DNA from: Collinsella sp. | GTDB taxonomy: Bacteria; Actinomycetota; Coriobacteriia; Coriobacteriales; Coriobacteriaceae | Direction: 5' to 3' | Length of the DNA: 16,567 bases | Assembly: GCA_014871665.1 (NCBI GenBank) | Contig: WGSL01000045.1 | Location: 1 to 16,567, forward strand | In this document: positions 1-6,591 of the stretch, in pieces | How positions within the stretch are numbered: the stretch's first letter is position 1 | Layout of the letters: each line of letters starts with the position of its first letter | Position numbers and translations under genes: made by a program | Notes under the pieces: model-generated | What the model saw: only the letters and a program-made list of their open reading frames with translations | Databases searched by the model: none | What the model was told of the DNA's origin: nothing

Positions 1-30
1 AACAGCCCTTAAATGCTGTATTTATGCGGA
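1..30 (-). terminator. possible hairpin after the STAND NTPase gene, cut by the window edge
   Basis: A short inverted repeat, ACAGC (2-6) and GCTGT (15-19), lies about 30 bases past the stop codon of the leftmost gene. It would form a 5-bp stem in the transcript. The T-run that would make it a terminator would lie beyond the left edge, so this is only a weak suggestion. Confidence 0.2.
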
Positions 31-47
31 TAATCGGATTTTCTATA

Positions 48-3000
48 TCAAGTTTCTGTTAAATCTTTAATCTTTTTGAGCCAATCTGGATCGATGAATT
101 CCACCTCGTTCTCTCGTTGTTGAGCCGAAGAGAAAAAACAACCATTGCAGGACTCTGGAGTTTCTAGGGATAGGATATTACCGCCGTTTGGATAATCTGC
201 AATTAGCGTTCCGTCAGGCAAGAATTCCCAATGTCTGTCACAGTCATTGCCATATCCACACTCCTTATGAAATCTTTCGCTAAATGCAAAAAAGGTTATA
301 ACTTCATTTTGAATTAGCTCATCATAGATATCTTTCCGCATCAAAATAAGGTTATGAATAGGCTCTTCGTAGTAGTTTCCGGGCGCTCCGTCGCATGCGA
401 TTACAGTTTCGTCTGATGAAGCATCAATAAAACATGCAGTTTTAAAGTCAAATATTAGATTGAGTTTACTGACTAACGCTGGAGGCGGAAGGAAGATTTG
501 ATTGCGCTCTGTTATAGTGCAATGGTCATCCGGCGCATCTAAGATTTTGCATAAGCCGCTGTCTACCATTCCGTAATCTCTGATGTTGCCCTTAAAGCTT
601 TCGTGCTCAATGGTCAAATATCTATCATCGTGGTTACCGCAGATGTGCTGATTAGTGTTAAATGCAACTGAAATGATGAATTCGTTTGAGGATATGAGAT
701 CGTGGCCCTTACGAATTTTGTAGTTTGAAGAAAGAGCAATAGGCTGCCACTCCATTTTGCCTATTTTGATGCTTGAAATCATGTTTAGTATTTCTGAATA
801 TGCTTCCTCTACATTATCGAACCATTCTCGAGCTTTATTTTCGGATGATACAATTCTTCGTTCCAATTTTGATTTAGCAGAATCAGTCACGATGTTCGAG
901 GAAGGAGTACATACATGGATTATCCCCGGCTCGTTATAGGCTTGCTCGTCATATTGACAAAAACCACAACGGCTTAGGCTCGTTCCATCCAAAACAATCT
1001 CATCAACATAATAGTTTGATGCAAGCGATCCAAGAAGCTCATATGAAGCTATGTTGAAAGGCTTCATATTGGGGGTATACAGAGTTTCATGGTAGGGATT
1101 AAGTGGCTTAAACACTCCGAGCAATTCTTTTAAGTTTCCTCCGTAATGTTCCAGCCATGCCCTTGTTAAATAAACCATGCAATTCATTAGCCGGCGCTGA
1201 TCAAGTTCATCTGTTTCAAACTCTATGGGGAGAAAATCCTGAAAGTCTTCTGAATTTTTTAACCATCCTTTGCATTCGCCTCCAGGTTGACAATTGAGCA
1301 TTCCGCGAAGCGAATCATTCCACGATCTAATTGTCCCTAACGGCGTTGAAATGAAGCTGCTAAAGTAACCGAAATCTATGCGGCCATTTTGCATAGCATA
1401 AATATCAAATGGGAAGAAATTTTTATGAACCAAATCTATCATGTTAGCTTGATGCATAAAGGCATTAAGGTCATTCTCGTCCGGTTGAAAATCCTCTAAT
1501 TCGAGGTAGATATTTCTGGCGTTAAAATCTACAGGAGCAATTCGCCCTTCGGATATAGTGCAAATATTGGCAATTACGATTGAGTCGGTAATGTTTTCAT
1601 CGTGAATAGCGCTCTCGACGAGTTGTCGAACTATATCGGTATTCTTTGTTTTCTTGTCTAGATGAGAGATAGCTTTGGTAATCGCCCTCCTCGCAAACAC
1701 ATCTTCAACAATTCTCCATGCGCCAATTGTCTCATGAAGAGCGTCGCCACTCGAATCGCATAAGAAGAACAGCAGGCGTTGACTTAACGTCCTTAGTTTC
1801 AGGTTCGAAGAATAGGAGCACCATATTGATAACCATACCCATTCAGTTACAGCAGCTCTCGGCGCTTTCCGTGTATGCGAAACGAAATCGGATAAGTTTT
1901 GCATCCTGGATAAAATGGGTTCTAATTCCCAGTTTTCCCATTTTTTGACAAAGAAACTGTCGACCAATGATTTATCAGCAAGAAAAAGAGCGTTTATGCA
2001 GTTTGTTAGGTTGAACGGCGTATTCAGAATCCCGCTGAAATGCAGAAAGGCCCAGTCGACTTCCACCTCATATATGGCAACAAAGCTACTGAAGTCCCAC
2101 TCCAAAGGAAAGATGGTTTGCGAAAAGATTCTTTCCCAGTCTGGCGTTAAGCCGTCTGCTTCTAACTTTTCAAGCAGCTTCGCGAGAAATATTGGGCCTC
2201 GATCGATATATCTATCAATGGTCACCTGAATAATTTCATGGTCGTTGGAATAAGAGCTTCGTTTCACAACCAGTTTAGCAATGCTGTCTATTAGCTCATC
2301 TTCATCATAGTCGCAAGCATTGATTCTGCTGAATTCGTCATTTAGGCATCTTGCGATTACGTATCTAATCTGCGATTCGCTGGAATAGTAGTAGCGGGGT
2401 TCTCCTTTCCTATAATCGTAGCATTCGAGAAATCCCTGTTCGATCATGCTTGTAAGGTATTGGTTTGACTCTCCGCCTAAGATGCTTTCAGCATCTTTTT
2501 TTGAAAAACCAATTGAATCGGAATCAAGGAGGAATTTGCATATTTGTTTTGTCTGATTCCATTGCTGTTTGCTGAGTGAATCTTTGATGCATCTTTCAAC
2601 CAAAGCGGTTCTCTGCGTCGTAGCATTTCGGCCGTCTTCGTTTGGGCGAAATTCGCGAATCATCGTTAGCATTGCATTTAGATTGCGTGGATTCCTTGAA
2701 AAGAGCATGTCTTGGAATTGGATAATTACCTGATCTGCGCTTTCCGCAAGCACAGAGAATGCGCGATCGGGATTCACGCCTTGGAATTCGACGGAAGCTG
2801 GCAGCACTCGTTTTAAATCTTTTATTCTAGCTGTTGGCGACTCAGAACGTGTAGTTACCACTGCATTCACACGATCATTGCTTAATGCTTTTGAAATTAA
2901 ACTGAGCGACAACGCAAAGGCATCATCATCAAGTTCGTTACATGCATCAATTATCAAGGTGAAGCCGTCTGGATATGCTTCGATAAGAGAATGCCAGTTT

Positions 3001-3494
3001 AATGCGCTAAGCTTGATAATTCCTTCTTGATTAAAAGCGACCAAAAAGGGGATATGCTTTGCTTTAAGCTTTTGCGCGAGCTCGTATAGGAAGTATGTTT
3101 TCCCTATGCCTCCTTCACCGTATATCAGAAGACCTTTACGAGCTTTTGCGTCGTCGATTAGGGAATATTTCAAGCTCTCAAGACGATGGCTGATATATCC
3201 ACTGGTCGATGATATTAAAGCACTGAAGTCTTCTTCGAATTTTTGATAATTCGGATCTTTGTTTTCGCTTGAAATGAGCTTATTGGCAAGGCGAATCGCT
3301 TTCTCTTCCGTCTCCTGGTCTTCCTTTGCAACGTTGCGGGGGTATATCTGTGGGATACCTTCGCATAGCAACGGAAGCAGTGAAGTATCTTCCCATGCAT
3401 AATGGGTTTCTTCTTTATCTATTACAGGTTTCTTTGTGCTTAGCTGTCTTTGATTTATGGCTTCAACATCTTTGTTAATTTTGTGCTCCGGCAT
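48..3494 (-). CDS. STAND/NACHT-like P-loop NTPase, 1148 aa, possible defence ATPase
   Basis: Large cytoplasmic signal-transduction-type ATPase. With ATG at 3494, a Walker A motif GEGGIGKT lies at residues 126-133, a Walker B strand (FTLIIDACNELDD) ends around D183, and a sensor-like VVTTR lies near 212-216. This is the order of a STAND/NACHT NTPase. A long region without recognisable motifs follows, probably helical. The C-terminal third has Cys pairs (CGFC near 845; C1079, C1085 and C1116-x2-C1119) that could bind a metal. No signal peptide or membrane segment is seen. An upstream TTG at 3542 is in frame, but AGAGG lies 8 bases before the ATG at 3494, so the ATG is preferred. It follows a HigBA-type toxin-antitoxin pair by 56 bp on the same strand, and the DNA is AT-richer than the genes to the right. 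Many prokaryotic STAND proteins sense phage proteins; that role here is inference. The C-terminal effector or sensor domain is not recognised. Confidence 0.8.
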   Translation of the reverse strand: MPEHKINKDVEAINQRQLSTKKPVIDKEETHYAWEDTSLLPLLCEGIPQIYPRNVAKEDQETEEKAIRLANKLISSENKDPNYQKFEEDFSALISSTSGYISHRLESLKYSLIDDAKARKGLLIYGEGGIGKTYFLYELAQKLKAKHIPFLVAFNQEGIIKLSALNWHSLIEAYPDGFTLIIDACNELDDDAFALSLSLISKALSNDRVNAVVTTRSESPTARIKDLKRVLPASVEFQGVNPDRAFSVLAESADQVIIQFQDMLFSRNPRNLNAMLTMIREFRPNEDGRNATTQRTALVERCIKDSLSKQQWNQTKQICKFLLDSDSIGFSKKDAESILGGESNQYLTSMIEQGFLECYDYRKGEPRYYYSSESQIRYVIARCLNDEFSRINACDYDEDELIDSIAKLVVKRSSYSNDHEIIQVTIDRYIDRGPIFLAKLLEKLEADGLTPDWERIFSQTIFPLEWDFSSFVAIYEVEVDWAFLHFSGILNTPFNLTNCINALFLADKSLVDSFFVKKWENWELEPILSRMQNLSDFVSHTRKAPRAAVTEWVWLSIWCSYSSNLKLRTLSQRLLFFLCDSSGDALHETIGAWRIVEDVFARRAITKAISHLDKKTKNTDIVRQLVESAIHDENITDSIVIANICTISEGRIAPVDFNARNIYLELEDFQPDENDLNAFMHQANMIDLVHKNFFPFDIYAMQNGRIDFGYFSSFISTPLGTIRSWNDSLRGMLNCQPGGECKGWLKNSEDFQDFLPIEFETDELDQRRLMNCMVYLTRAWLEHYGGNLKELLGVFKPLNPYHETLYTPNMKPFNIASYELLGSLASNYYVDEIVLDGTSLSRCGFCQYDEQAYNEPGIIHVCTPSSNIVTDSAKSKLERRIVSSENKAREWFDNVEEAYSEILNMISSIKIGKMEWQPIALSSNYKIRKGHDLISSNEFIISVAFNTNQHICGNHDDRYLTIEHESFKGNIRDYGMVDSGLCKILDAPDDHCTITERNQIFLPPPALVSKLNLIFDFKTACFIDASSDETVIACDGAPGNYYEEPIHNLILMRKDIYDELIQNEVITFFAFSERFHKECGYGNDCDRHWEFLPDGTLIADYPNGGNILSLETPESCNGCFFSSAQQRENEVEFIDPDWLKKIKDLTET

Positions 3495-3512
3495 AATAAG
3501 AACCTCTAGCAA

Positions 3513-3542
3513 GTCATAGGCGAAGCTCGAAATTCGTCTCAA
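3513..3542 (-). promoter_or_regulatory. weak candidate promoter for the STAND NTPase
   Basis: On the minus strand TTGAGA (3542-3537) and TATGAC (3518-3513) are separated by 18 bases, just after the antitoxin stop codon and upstream of the ATG at 3494. It matches the consensus moderately. It could give the NTPase its own promoter in addition to read-through from the toxin-antitoxin promoter. Confidence 0.25.
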
Positions 3543-3550
3543 ATTTAGTA

Positions 3551-3835
3551 TTAGGCCGATGTAGCTACGTCTAGTTTTAACCCAAAGGCCCTCACGACCT
3601 TCTGAACAGTATCGAACGAGGGATTTCCTGTAGGTGACAATGCTTTATAGAGACCATCGCGAGTGATGCCGGTCTCCTTGGAAAGCTGGGTCATTCCCTT
3701 TGCTCGTGCGATATCGCCAAGAGCGGCGGCGATTACGGAGGTGTCGCCATCTTCGAGCGCGGCGTTCAGGTAGGCCGCTATGTCCTCCTCGGTCTCCAGA
3801 TATTCGGAGACATCCCATTTCGTAGCCGTCTTCAT
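3551..3835 (-). CDS. higA: HigA-like antitoxin (XRE-type helix-turn-helix), 94 aa
   Basis: Small DNA-binding antitoxin of the 'addiction module antidote' family. The N-terminal part (EYLETEEDIAAYLNAAL) is typical of this group. An XRE-type helix-turn-helix follows, around MTQLSKETGITRDGLYKAL, with the conserved tail SFDTVQKVVRAFGLKL. The known family role is to bind and neutralise the partner RelE-fold toxin and to repress the operon. The start codon lies 9 bases after the toxin stop codon, and its AGAGGAAG ribosome site overlaps that stop (TAGAGG), so translation is probably coupled. The order, toxin first and antitoxin second, is the HigBA arrangement. Length is normal for the family and no defect is seen. 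It is followed at 56 bp by the STAND NTPase. Confidence 0.9.
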   Translation of the reverse strand: MKTATKWDVSEYLETEEDIAAYLNAALEDGDTSVIAAALGDIARAKGMTQLSKETGITRDGLYKALSPTGNPSFDTVQKVVRAFGLKLDVATSA

Positions 3836-3844
3836 AATCTTCCT

Positions 3845-4147
3845 CTATCCTTCGTATTCCGCATTGAGTCTCTTTGCTTTGTCGATATCCTTCTGCTGCA
3901 AGGACTTGTCACCGCCGATGAGCAGCAGGACGATCTCGCTTCCGCGCTGTGAATAGTACACGCGGTAGCCGGGGCCGTAGTCGATGCGTAGCTCGTAGAC
4001 TCCATCGCCGACGGGCTTCGCGTCGCCGAAGTTACCGGTAAGCGAGATCCTGCGAATTCGCACGCTGATGCGCGCTCTGGCATCGGCGTCTCGAAGTCGC
4101 TTCATCCATTTGGCAAATTCGTCTGTTGCAGAATCTCCAACATGCAT
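3845..4147 (-). CDS. higB: HigB/RelE-like toxin (Gp49-like addiction module killer protein), 100 aa
   Basis: Family hallmarks are the N-terminal EFAKWMKRLRDADARARI, then the strongly conserved run around GDAKPVGDGVYELRIDYGPGYRVYY, then VLLLIGGDKSLQQKDIDKAKRL. This is the phage-derived Gp49-like/HigB group of RelE-superfamily toxins, typically ribosome-dependent mRNA endonucleases. The protein is full length for the group. The start is less certain. ATG at 4147 gives the usual N-terminus, but a consensus-like promoter ends only 2 bases upstream, so the message may be leaderless or use another start or promoter. The next in-frame Met is residue 15 and has no visible ribosome site. It forms an operon with the antitoxin (9-bp gap). 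Confidence 0.9.
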   Translation of the reverse strand: MHVGDSATDEFAKWMKRLRDADARARISVRIRRISLTGNFGDAKPVGDGVYELRIDYGPGYRVYYSQRGSEIVLLLIGGDKSLQQKDIDKAKRLNAEYEG

Positions 4148-4149
4148 AG

Positions 4150-4178
4150 ATTGTATACTGTGCTATACATTTAGTCAA
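4150..4178 (-). promoter_or_regulatory. toxin-antitoxin promoter with overlapping operator
   Basis: On the minus strand TTGACT (4178-4173) and TACAAT (4155-4150) are separated by exactly 17 bases, close to the housekeeping consensus. An inverted repeat TGTATA-N6-TATACA (4169-4152) covers the spacer and -10 element. It is placed where a HigA-type repressor would block RNA polymerase, so autoregulation is the natural reading. Expected transcription start is near 4143, at or inside the annotated toxin start codon. Confidence 0.65.
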
Positions 4179-4215
4179 TGCCGAGTCATTTTTGTTAAGA
4201 AATCCCAGTTCAGAC

Positions 4216-4240
4216 CTACGTGGACAATTTGTCCACGTAG
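4216..4240. repeat. near-perfect 25-bp palindrome
   Basis: CTACGTGGACAA (4216-4227), one central base, then TTGTCCACGTAG (4229-4240): twelve-base arms without mismatch. It lies 38-62 bp upstream of the toxin -35 element. There is no T-run on either side, so a terminator is unlikely. A dimer binding site or a recombination site fits better, but nothing in the sequence identifies the protein. Confidence 0.7.
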
Positions 4241-4736
4241 CAATTTCAAGGACCGACCGTAGTGCCTATTGAAAATCGGATACAAGCATTCATAGAGGCT
4301 AAGCCCTCCTGGAGCGCCAGAGAGCCTCGTATCGATTGCCTTTAAAGCTGGTTTATCAAGTAGGTGATTGGCCTCACGTTCCCTGAACTCACTTTGAACT
4401 CAGAGCTCCACGTTTCCGCTGGTCAGGGGTTTACTCCCAGGGGCTGCATTTATTCCTGAACTATTCCCGTCGCGTAAATTTCTGAGAGCTCAAGACGACG
4501 CACCCGAAATCCTGAACTCAAAACATTCCCAGATATAATAAAATCCAAGTTCAGAGAACCAGGATTTGCTTCTTGGTTTTATTCCAGGCTTTAAGCCCTT
4601 TTTCGCGTTATTTGAAATGAGTTCAAAACGATACTGAAATCAGAGCACAAGAGTTGGACGTTGAAGCACGAGATGGAAATGATAGCGTCCATAATACAAA
4701 AAGGACTGCTCGATGCGGTTGAATGGGAGTAAAAGC

Positions 4737-4754
4737 TGATACAATTTCGTATCA
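4737..4754. promoter_or_regulatory. operator-like palindrome TGATAC-N6-GTATCA, copy 1
   Basis: Perfect six-base arms TGATAC (4737-4742) and GTATCA (4749-4754) with a six-base spacer. A second copy with identical arms and spacing lies at 4912-4929. The 18-bp size and 6-6-6 layout match the inverted repeat in the toxin-antitoxin promoter, though the arm sequence differs. This suggests a related XRE-type repressor site, which is inference. Confidence 0.5.
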
Positions 4755-4766
4755 TTATGTGACCTA

Positions 4767-4806
4767 AAACACCCCTTGAGAACAACCTGTTCAAGGGGTG
4801 TTTTTG
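4767..4806 (+). terminator. strong rho-independent terminator
   Basis: Thirteen-base arms AAACACCCCTTGA (4767-4779) and TCAAGGGGTGTTT (4791-4803) with an 11-base loop, ending in a run of T on the plus strand. It may also work weakly leftward (TTTT after the stem). No gene that would end here is recognised on either strand, so it may belong to a short untranslated RNA or a decayed gene starting somewhere after 4180. Confidence 0.75.
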
Positions 4807-4911
4807 TGCCAGATTACGCAAGTTCGCATACAGATGCGTAGCAGTGTGGCTTATGACAACAAGGTCAAAATGAAGTAACTTTGCAAGTGGCTAAACCTGC
4901 AACTGCCAAAC

Positions 4912-4929
4912 TGATACGCTATCGTATCA
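4912..4929. promoter_or_regulatory. operator-like palindrome TGATAC-N6-GTATCA, copy 2
   Basis: TGATAC (4912-4917) and GTATCA (4924-4929), identical in arms and spacing to the copy at 4737-4754. The two copies are 175 bp apart, centre to centre, with the terminator at 4767-4806 between them. Confidence 0.5.
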
Positions 4930-5011
4930 ATCGATGCGGGGAAAGGCCAATCGAAGCTACTACGAAAGGTGATGAGGGAAGCATTGGTGGCAGCTTCTTA
5001 GGCTAAAGCCC

Positions 5012-5134
5012 TGTCGCACAAACTATCGTAGCCTCCATTTTCTGCCGATTTTCGAGCCGTTGTGCGGTAAATCGAGTGCTGCAGGGCTCGATTTACCGCA
5101 CAACGGCGCGTTTCAAGTGGATTTTGTCGCACAA
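5012..5134. repeat. palindromic intergenic element with perfect 21-bp arms
   Basis: Perfect 21-base inverted arms at 5056-5076 and 5087-5107 enclose a 10-base loop (TGCTGCAGGG). The arms contain GTTGTGCGG/CCGCACAAC. Outside them the ten-base word TGTCGCACAA occurs directly repeated at 5012-5021 and 5125-5134, and CCGATTTTC lies at 5045-5053. The core words GTTGTGCG and CCGATTTTC recur in the element at 12900-13062, so this looks like a member of a dispersed intergenic repeat family. No transposase is present. Confidence 0.65.
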
Positions 5135-5378
5135 CCGAGCATCCAACTTGCCACTGGTACACATTGGATGCCGCCGCAGGTTGACGTCGGCTCCATCCTT
5201 GCAACTCGCTCATGGATTCGCGTCAGCGTCCTCGAGCCGCAAAGCCCTCGTAAGCGCCAGAAGTAGTCGGCGCCATAGTTGCAGCGAGGCGACGAACACC
5301 TATGAGATGCTGCGGACCGCACCTTGCAGCCACAGCACGGACTCTCTCCCTCCAGCCCCTCGTAACTCAAAATCGCAA
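5135..5378. other. intergenic stretch downstream of the PQ-loop gene, little seen
   Basis: No supported gene. An eight-base inverted repeat GCATCCAA (5139-5146) and TTGGATGC (5164-5171) could form a hairpin but lacks a T-run. No clear terminator was found for the leftward gene that stops at 5379. Only a weak GCGG/CCGC stem lies just past its stop. Confidence 0.35.
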
Positions 5379-5720
5379 TCAGCGGCCATCTCCGCCGTCA
5401 GAAGTGGGCTGCGAACCCGCGGCGGCCTGTGCAGCCTCATCGGCCAATTTGTCACGATGCGCGTTGATGAAGTAGAACACGACGCAGGTTCCCACCATGC
5501 AGATGTTCAGACAGTAGAAAATCAAGGTGTACGACAGCGTGTCGTCCACAAGCTTCGCGATGATGCCAAAGATATAGCCGATGAAGCAAACCAGCAAGAA
5601 CCAGAGACTGACGCCCTTCGAGGTCTTGCCACGGACCGCTTTGACGATGTTCATAGGCCACGAGATGCCAAAGCAGATCAAGAAGAGCATCTCGAAGAAG
5701 CGCGTGTCGAACAGTTCCAT
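5379..5720 (-). CDS. small PQ-loop / SemiSWEET-like membrane protein, 113 aa
   Basis: Three hydrophobic segments are visible: around FFEMLFLICFGISWPMNIV, WFLLVCFIGYIFGIIAKLV and LIFYCLNICMVGTCVVFYFI. A polar tail rich in Ala, Gln and Asp follows. The first loop reads WPMNIVKAVRGKTSKGVS, which fits the PQ-loop pattern (Pro, then basic residues, KS/KT and GxS), with Met in place of the usual Gln. Three-helix proteins with one such motif are SemiSWEETs, which dimerise and move small solutes such as sugars; other PQ-loop proteins carry amino acids. The start is well supported by AGGAGGAG immediately upstream. The gene lies 87 bp downstream of the trigger-factor-domain gene on the same strand and diverges from a molybdoenzyme gene. 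It may be a carrier for that enzyme's substrate or product, which is inference. Confidence 0.75.
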   Translation of the reverse strand: MELFDTRFFEMLFLICFGISWPMNIVKAVRGKTSKGVSLWFLLVCFIGYIFGIIAKLVDDTLSYTLIFYCLNICMVGTCVVFYFINAHRDKLADEAAQAAAGSQPTSDGGDGR

Positions 5721-5807
5721 TTCTCCTCCTCAATATACATGCGGACGTGGAGTTCCTTTTCATGCGATCGACTCCAGACCCGCCTCTCTAAAACAGAAAA
5801 GCCGTCG

Positions 5808-6359
5808 CTACTCGACGATCGCCGTAGCGGCAAGGTGCTTGTTAGCTGCAAAGCGCATCACGGCGATGCTCAATGCCTCGAGCTGCGCCGGATCCTGGCT
5901 AAGCTCCTCAAGCAGCTCCTTCTCATGACCGGGTGCCATACTTTCGATCATCTCCATGACGTCTTCCTCGCTCGGCTCGATGCCGTAATGGCGAGCCCAC
6001 GCATCGAGGGCAAGACCCTGGTTGACCATGTCGCTTGCCTGCAGGGCCGTCATGCGCTCGTACTGCTCGAGAGAGATCTTCTGATCGACGAGCATTGCAG
6101 AAAGAGTCGTCCCCTGCGCCTCGGCCTGCGCTTGAGCCTGGGTGCGGATACCCAGTGCGGCTTGCTCGTAGATCGCGGGGTCGATATCACCGCAAACGCG
6201 CATTGCAAGCTCCATCGCCGCCATCGCGCGCTTGTAGCCCTCGAGCTGCTCCGCCTCTGCGCTCGGCGCATCAGCCAAGCTTATCTTGACAGGCTCGTAA
6301 GAACTAAGGGATGCATTGGGAATGTTGGCTTGAACTTGAGCGCTGTTCTTTGTTTCCAT
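5808..6359 (-). CDS. stand-alone trigger factor C-terminal (chaperone) domain protein, 183 aa
   Basis: The stretch from IDPAIYEQAALGIRTQAQAQ, through ISLEQYERMTALQASDMVNQ and GLALDAWARHYGIEPSEEDV, to MEMIESMAP follows the helical C-terminal domain of trigger factor. That domain runs: P-x-x-hydrophobic-E, long helix, 'sLeqY', 'lvldaiA...egIevseeEv'. The ribosome-binding and peptidyl-prolyl isomerase domains are absent, and the N-terminal 30 residues are low-complexity. In trigger factor this domain cradles unfolded protein. A free copy beside a molybdoenzyme may act as a dedicated folding or cofactor-insertion chaperone, which is inference. Two ATGs in tandem (6362 and 6359) follow AGAGAGGA; the second has the better spacing. 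A longer frame from 6443 lacks such a site. It is co-directional with the PQ-loop gene and divergent from the molybdoenzyme gene. Confidence 0.7.
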   Translation of the reverse strand: METKNSAQVQANIPNASLSSYEPVKISLADAPSAEAEQLEGYKRAMAAMELAMRVCGDIDPAIYEQAALGIRTQAQAQAEAQGTTLSAMLVDQKISLEQYERMTALQASDMVNQGLALDAWARHYGIEPSEEDVMEMIESMAPGHEKELLEELSQDPAQLEALSIAVMRFAANKHLAATAIVE

Positions 6360-6374
6360 CATCGATTCCTCTCT

Positions 6375-6398
6375 CTGACGGGGCAAACCCCCAATCAG
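6375..6398. promoter_or_regulatory. inverted repeat in the leader of the trigger-factor-domain gene
   Basis: CTGA and TCAG (6375-6378, 6395-6398) flank GGGG-N4/5-CCCC (6380-6383 and 6388-6392), slightly asymmetric. It lies 16-39 bases upstream of the start codon, directly before the ribosome site. It could be a leader hairpin or a protein site. Confidence 0.35.
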
Positions 6399-6591
6399 GC
6401 ATTGCCTTCCTCCGCCTTTACTGTATGCGTTCAGAGAGACCAATAGGATTCTCGAACAGGCATCTGCTCATCGTCCTTTTTCATCTTCGCATCTATTCTT
6501 CAACCACCTCTCAACTAATGGCAACCTGAACTTCAACTCTTAGGCGGATTTCATAGACTGTCAATGACCTTAATATGTGGAACATCGCTGA
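6399..6591. promoter_or_regulatory. divergent promoter region for the chaperone-like gene and the molybdoenzyme
   Basis: Both directions must be transcribed from this gap. Rightward, TAATAT (6571-6576) is a good -10 but has no good -35 at 17-18 bases, as expected for an activator-dependent promoter. Leftward, a consensus TTGACA reads 6564-6559, but the matching -10 is poor (TAAGAG at 16 bases). The elements lie within 20 bp, so one bound regulator could affect both genes. Assignments are by eye only. Confidence 0.35.

Larger units (their letters stand above)
4179..5055. other. gene-free stretch with repeated GAACT words
   Basis: About 0.9 kb without a convincing gene. Copies of a GAACT-containing word occur in both orientations: AGTTCAG at 4207-4213 and 4548-4554; TGAACTCA at 4384-4391, 4395-4402 and 4513-4520; CCTGAACT at 4455-4462; TGAGTTCA at 4618-4625. 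The copies at 4455 and 4511 are both followed shortly by ATTCCC. A hairpin with arms GAGGCT (4295-4300) and AGCCTC (4323-4328) is also present. Short open frames, such as one ending at the TAA of 4730-4732, lack ribosome sites. The stretch could be decayed mobile DNA or hold an untranslated RNA. Confidence 0.4.

Noticed and set aside
4616..4732. Short plus-strand frame ending at TAA 4730-4732 just before an operator and terminator
   Set aside because: Peptide-like composition, but its only ATG (4673) has no clear ribosome site and would leave 19 residues; not enough to call a gene.
4591..4821. 76-aa minus-strand open frame
   Set aside because: It passes through the terminator hairpin and one operator-like palindrome, starts with TTG and lacks a ribosome site.
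4827..4871. Possible 14-codon peptide starting at ATG near 4824 between the two palindromes
   Set aside because: No ribosome site and too short to judge.
5113..5370. 85-aa Cys-rich minus-strand open frame downstream of the PQ-loop gene
   Set aside because: It runs into the repeat element, has no ribosome site, and its Arg/Cys/Ser composition looks like translated intergenic DNA.
4179..5378. tRNA, CRISPR array or insertion sequence in the long gene-free region
   Set aside because: No cloverleaf with T-arm consensus, no regular repeat-spacer pattern and no transposase fragment could be read; the repeats are short and irregular.
5076..6446. 456-aa plus-strand open frame
   Set aside because: It is antisense to the PQ-loop and trigger-factor-domain genes, starts inside a palindrome, and has low-complexity Arg/His/Leu-rich sequence with no domain.
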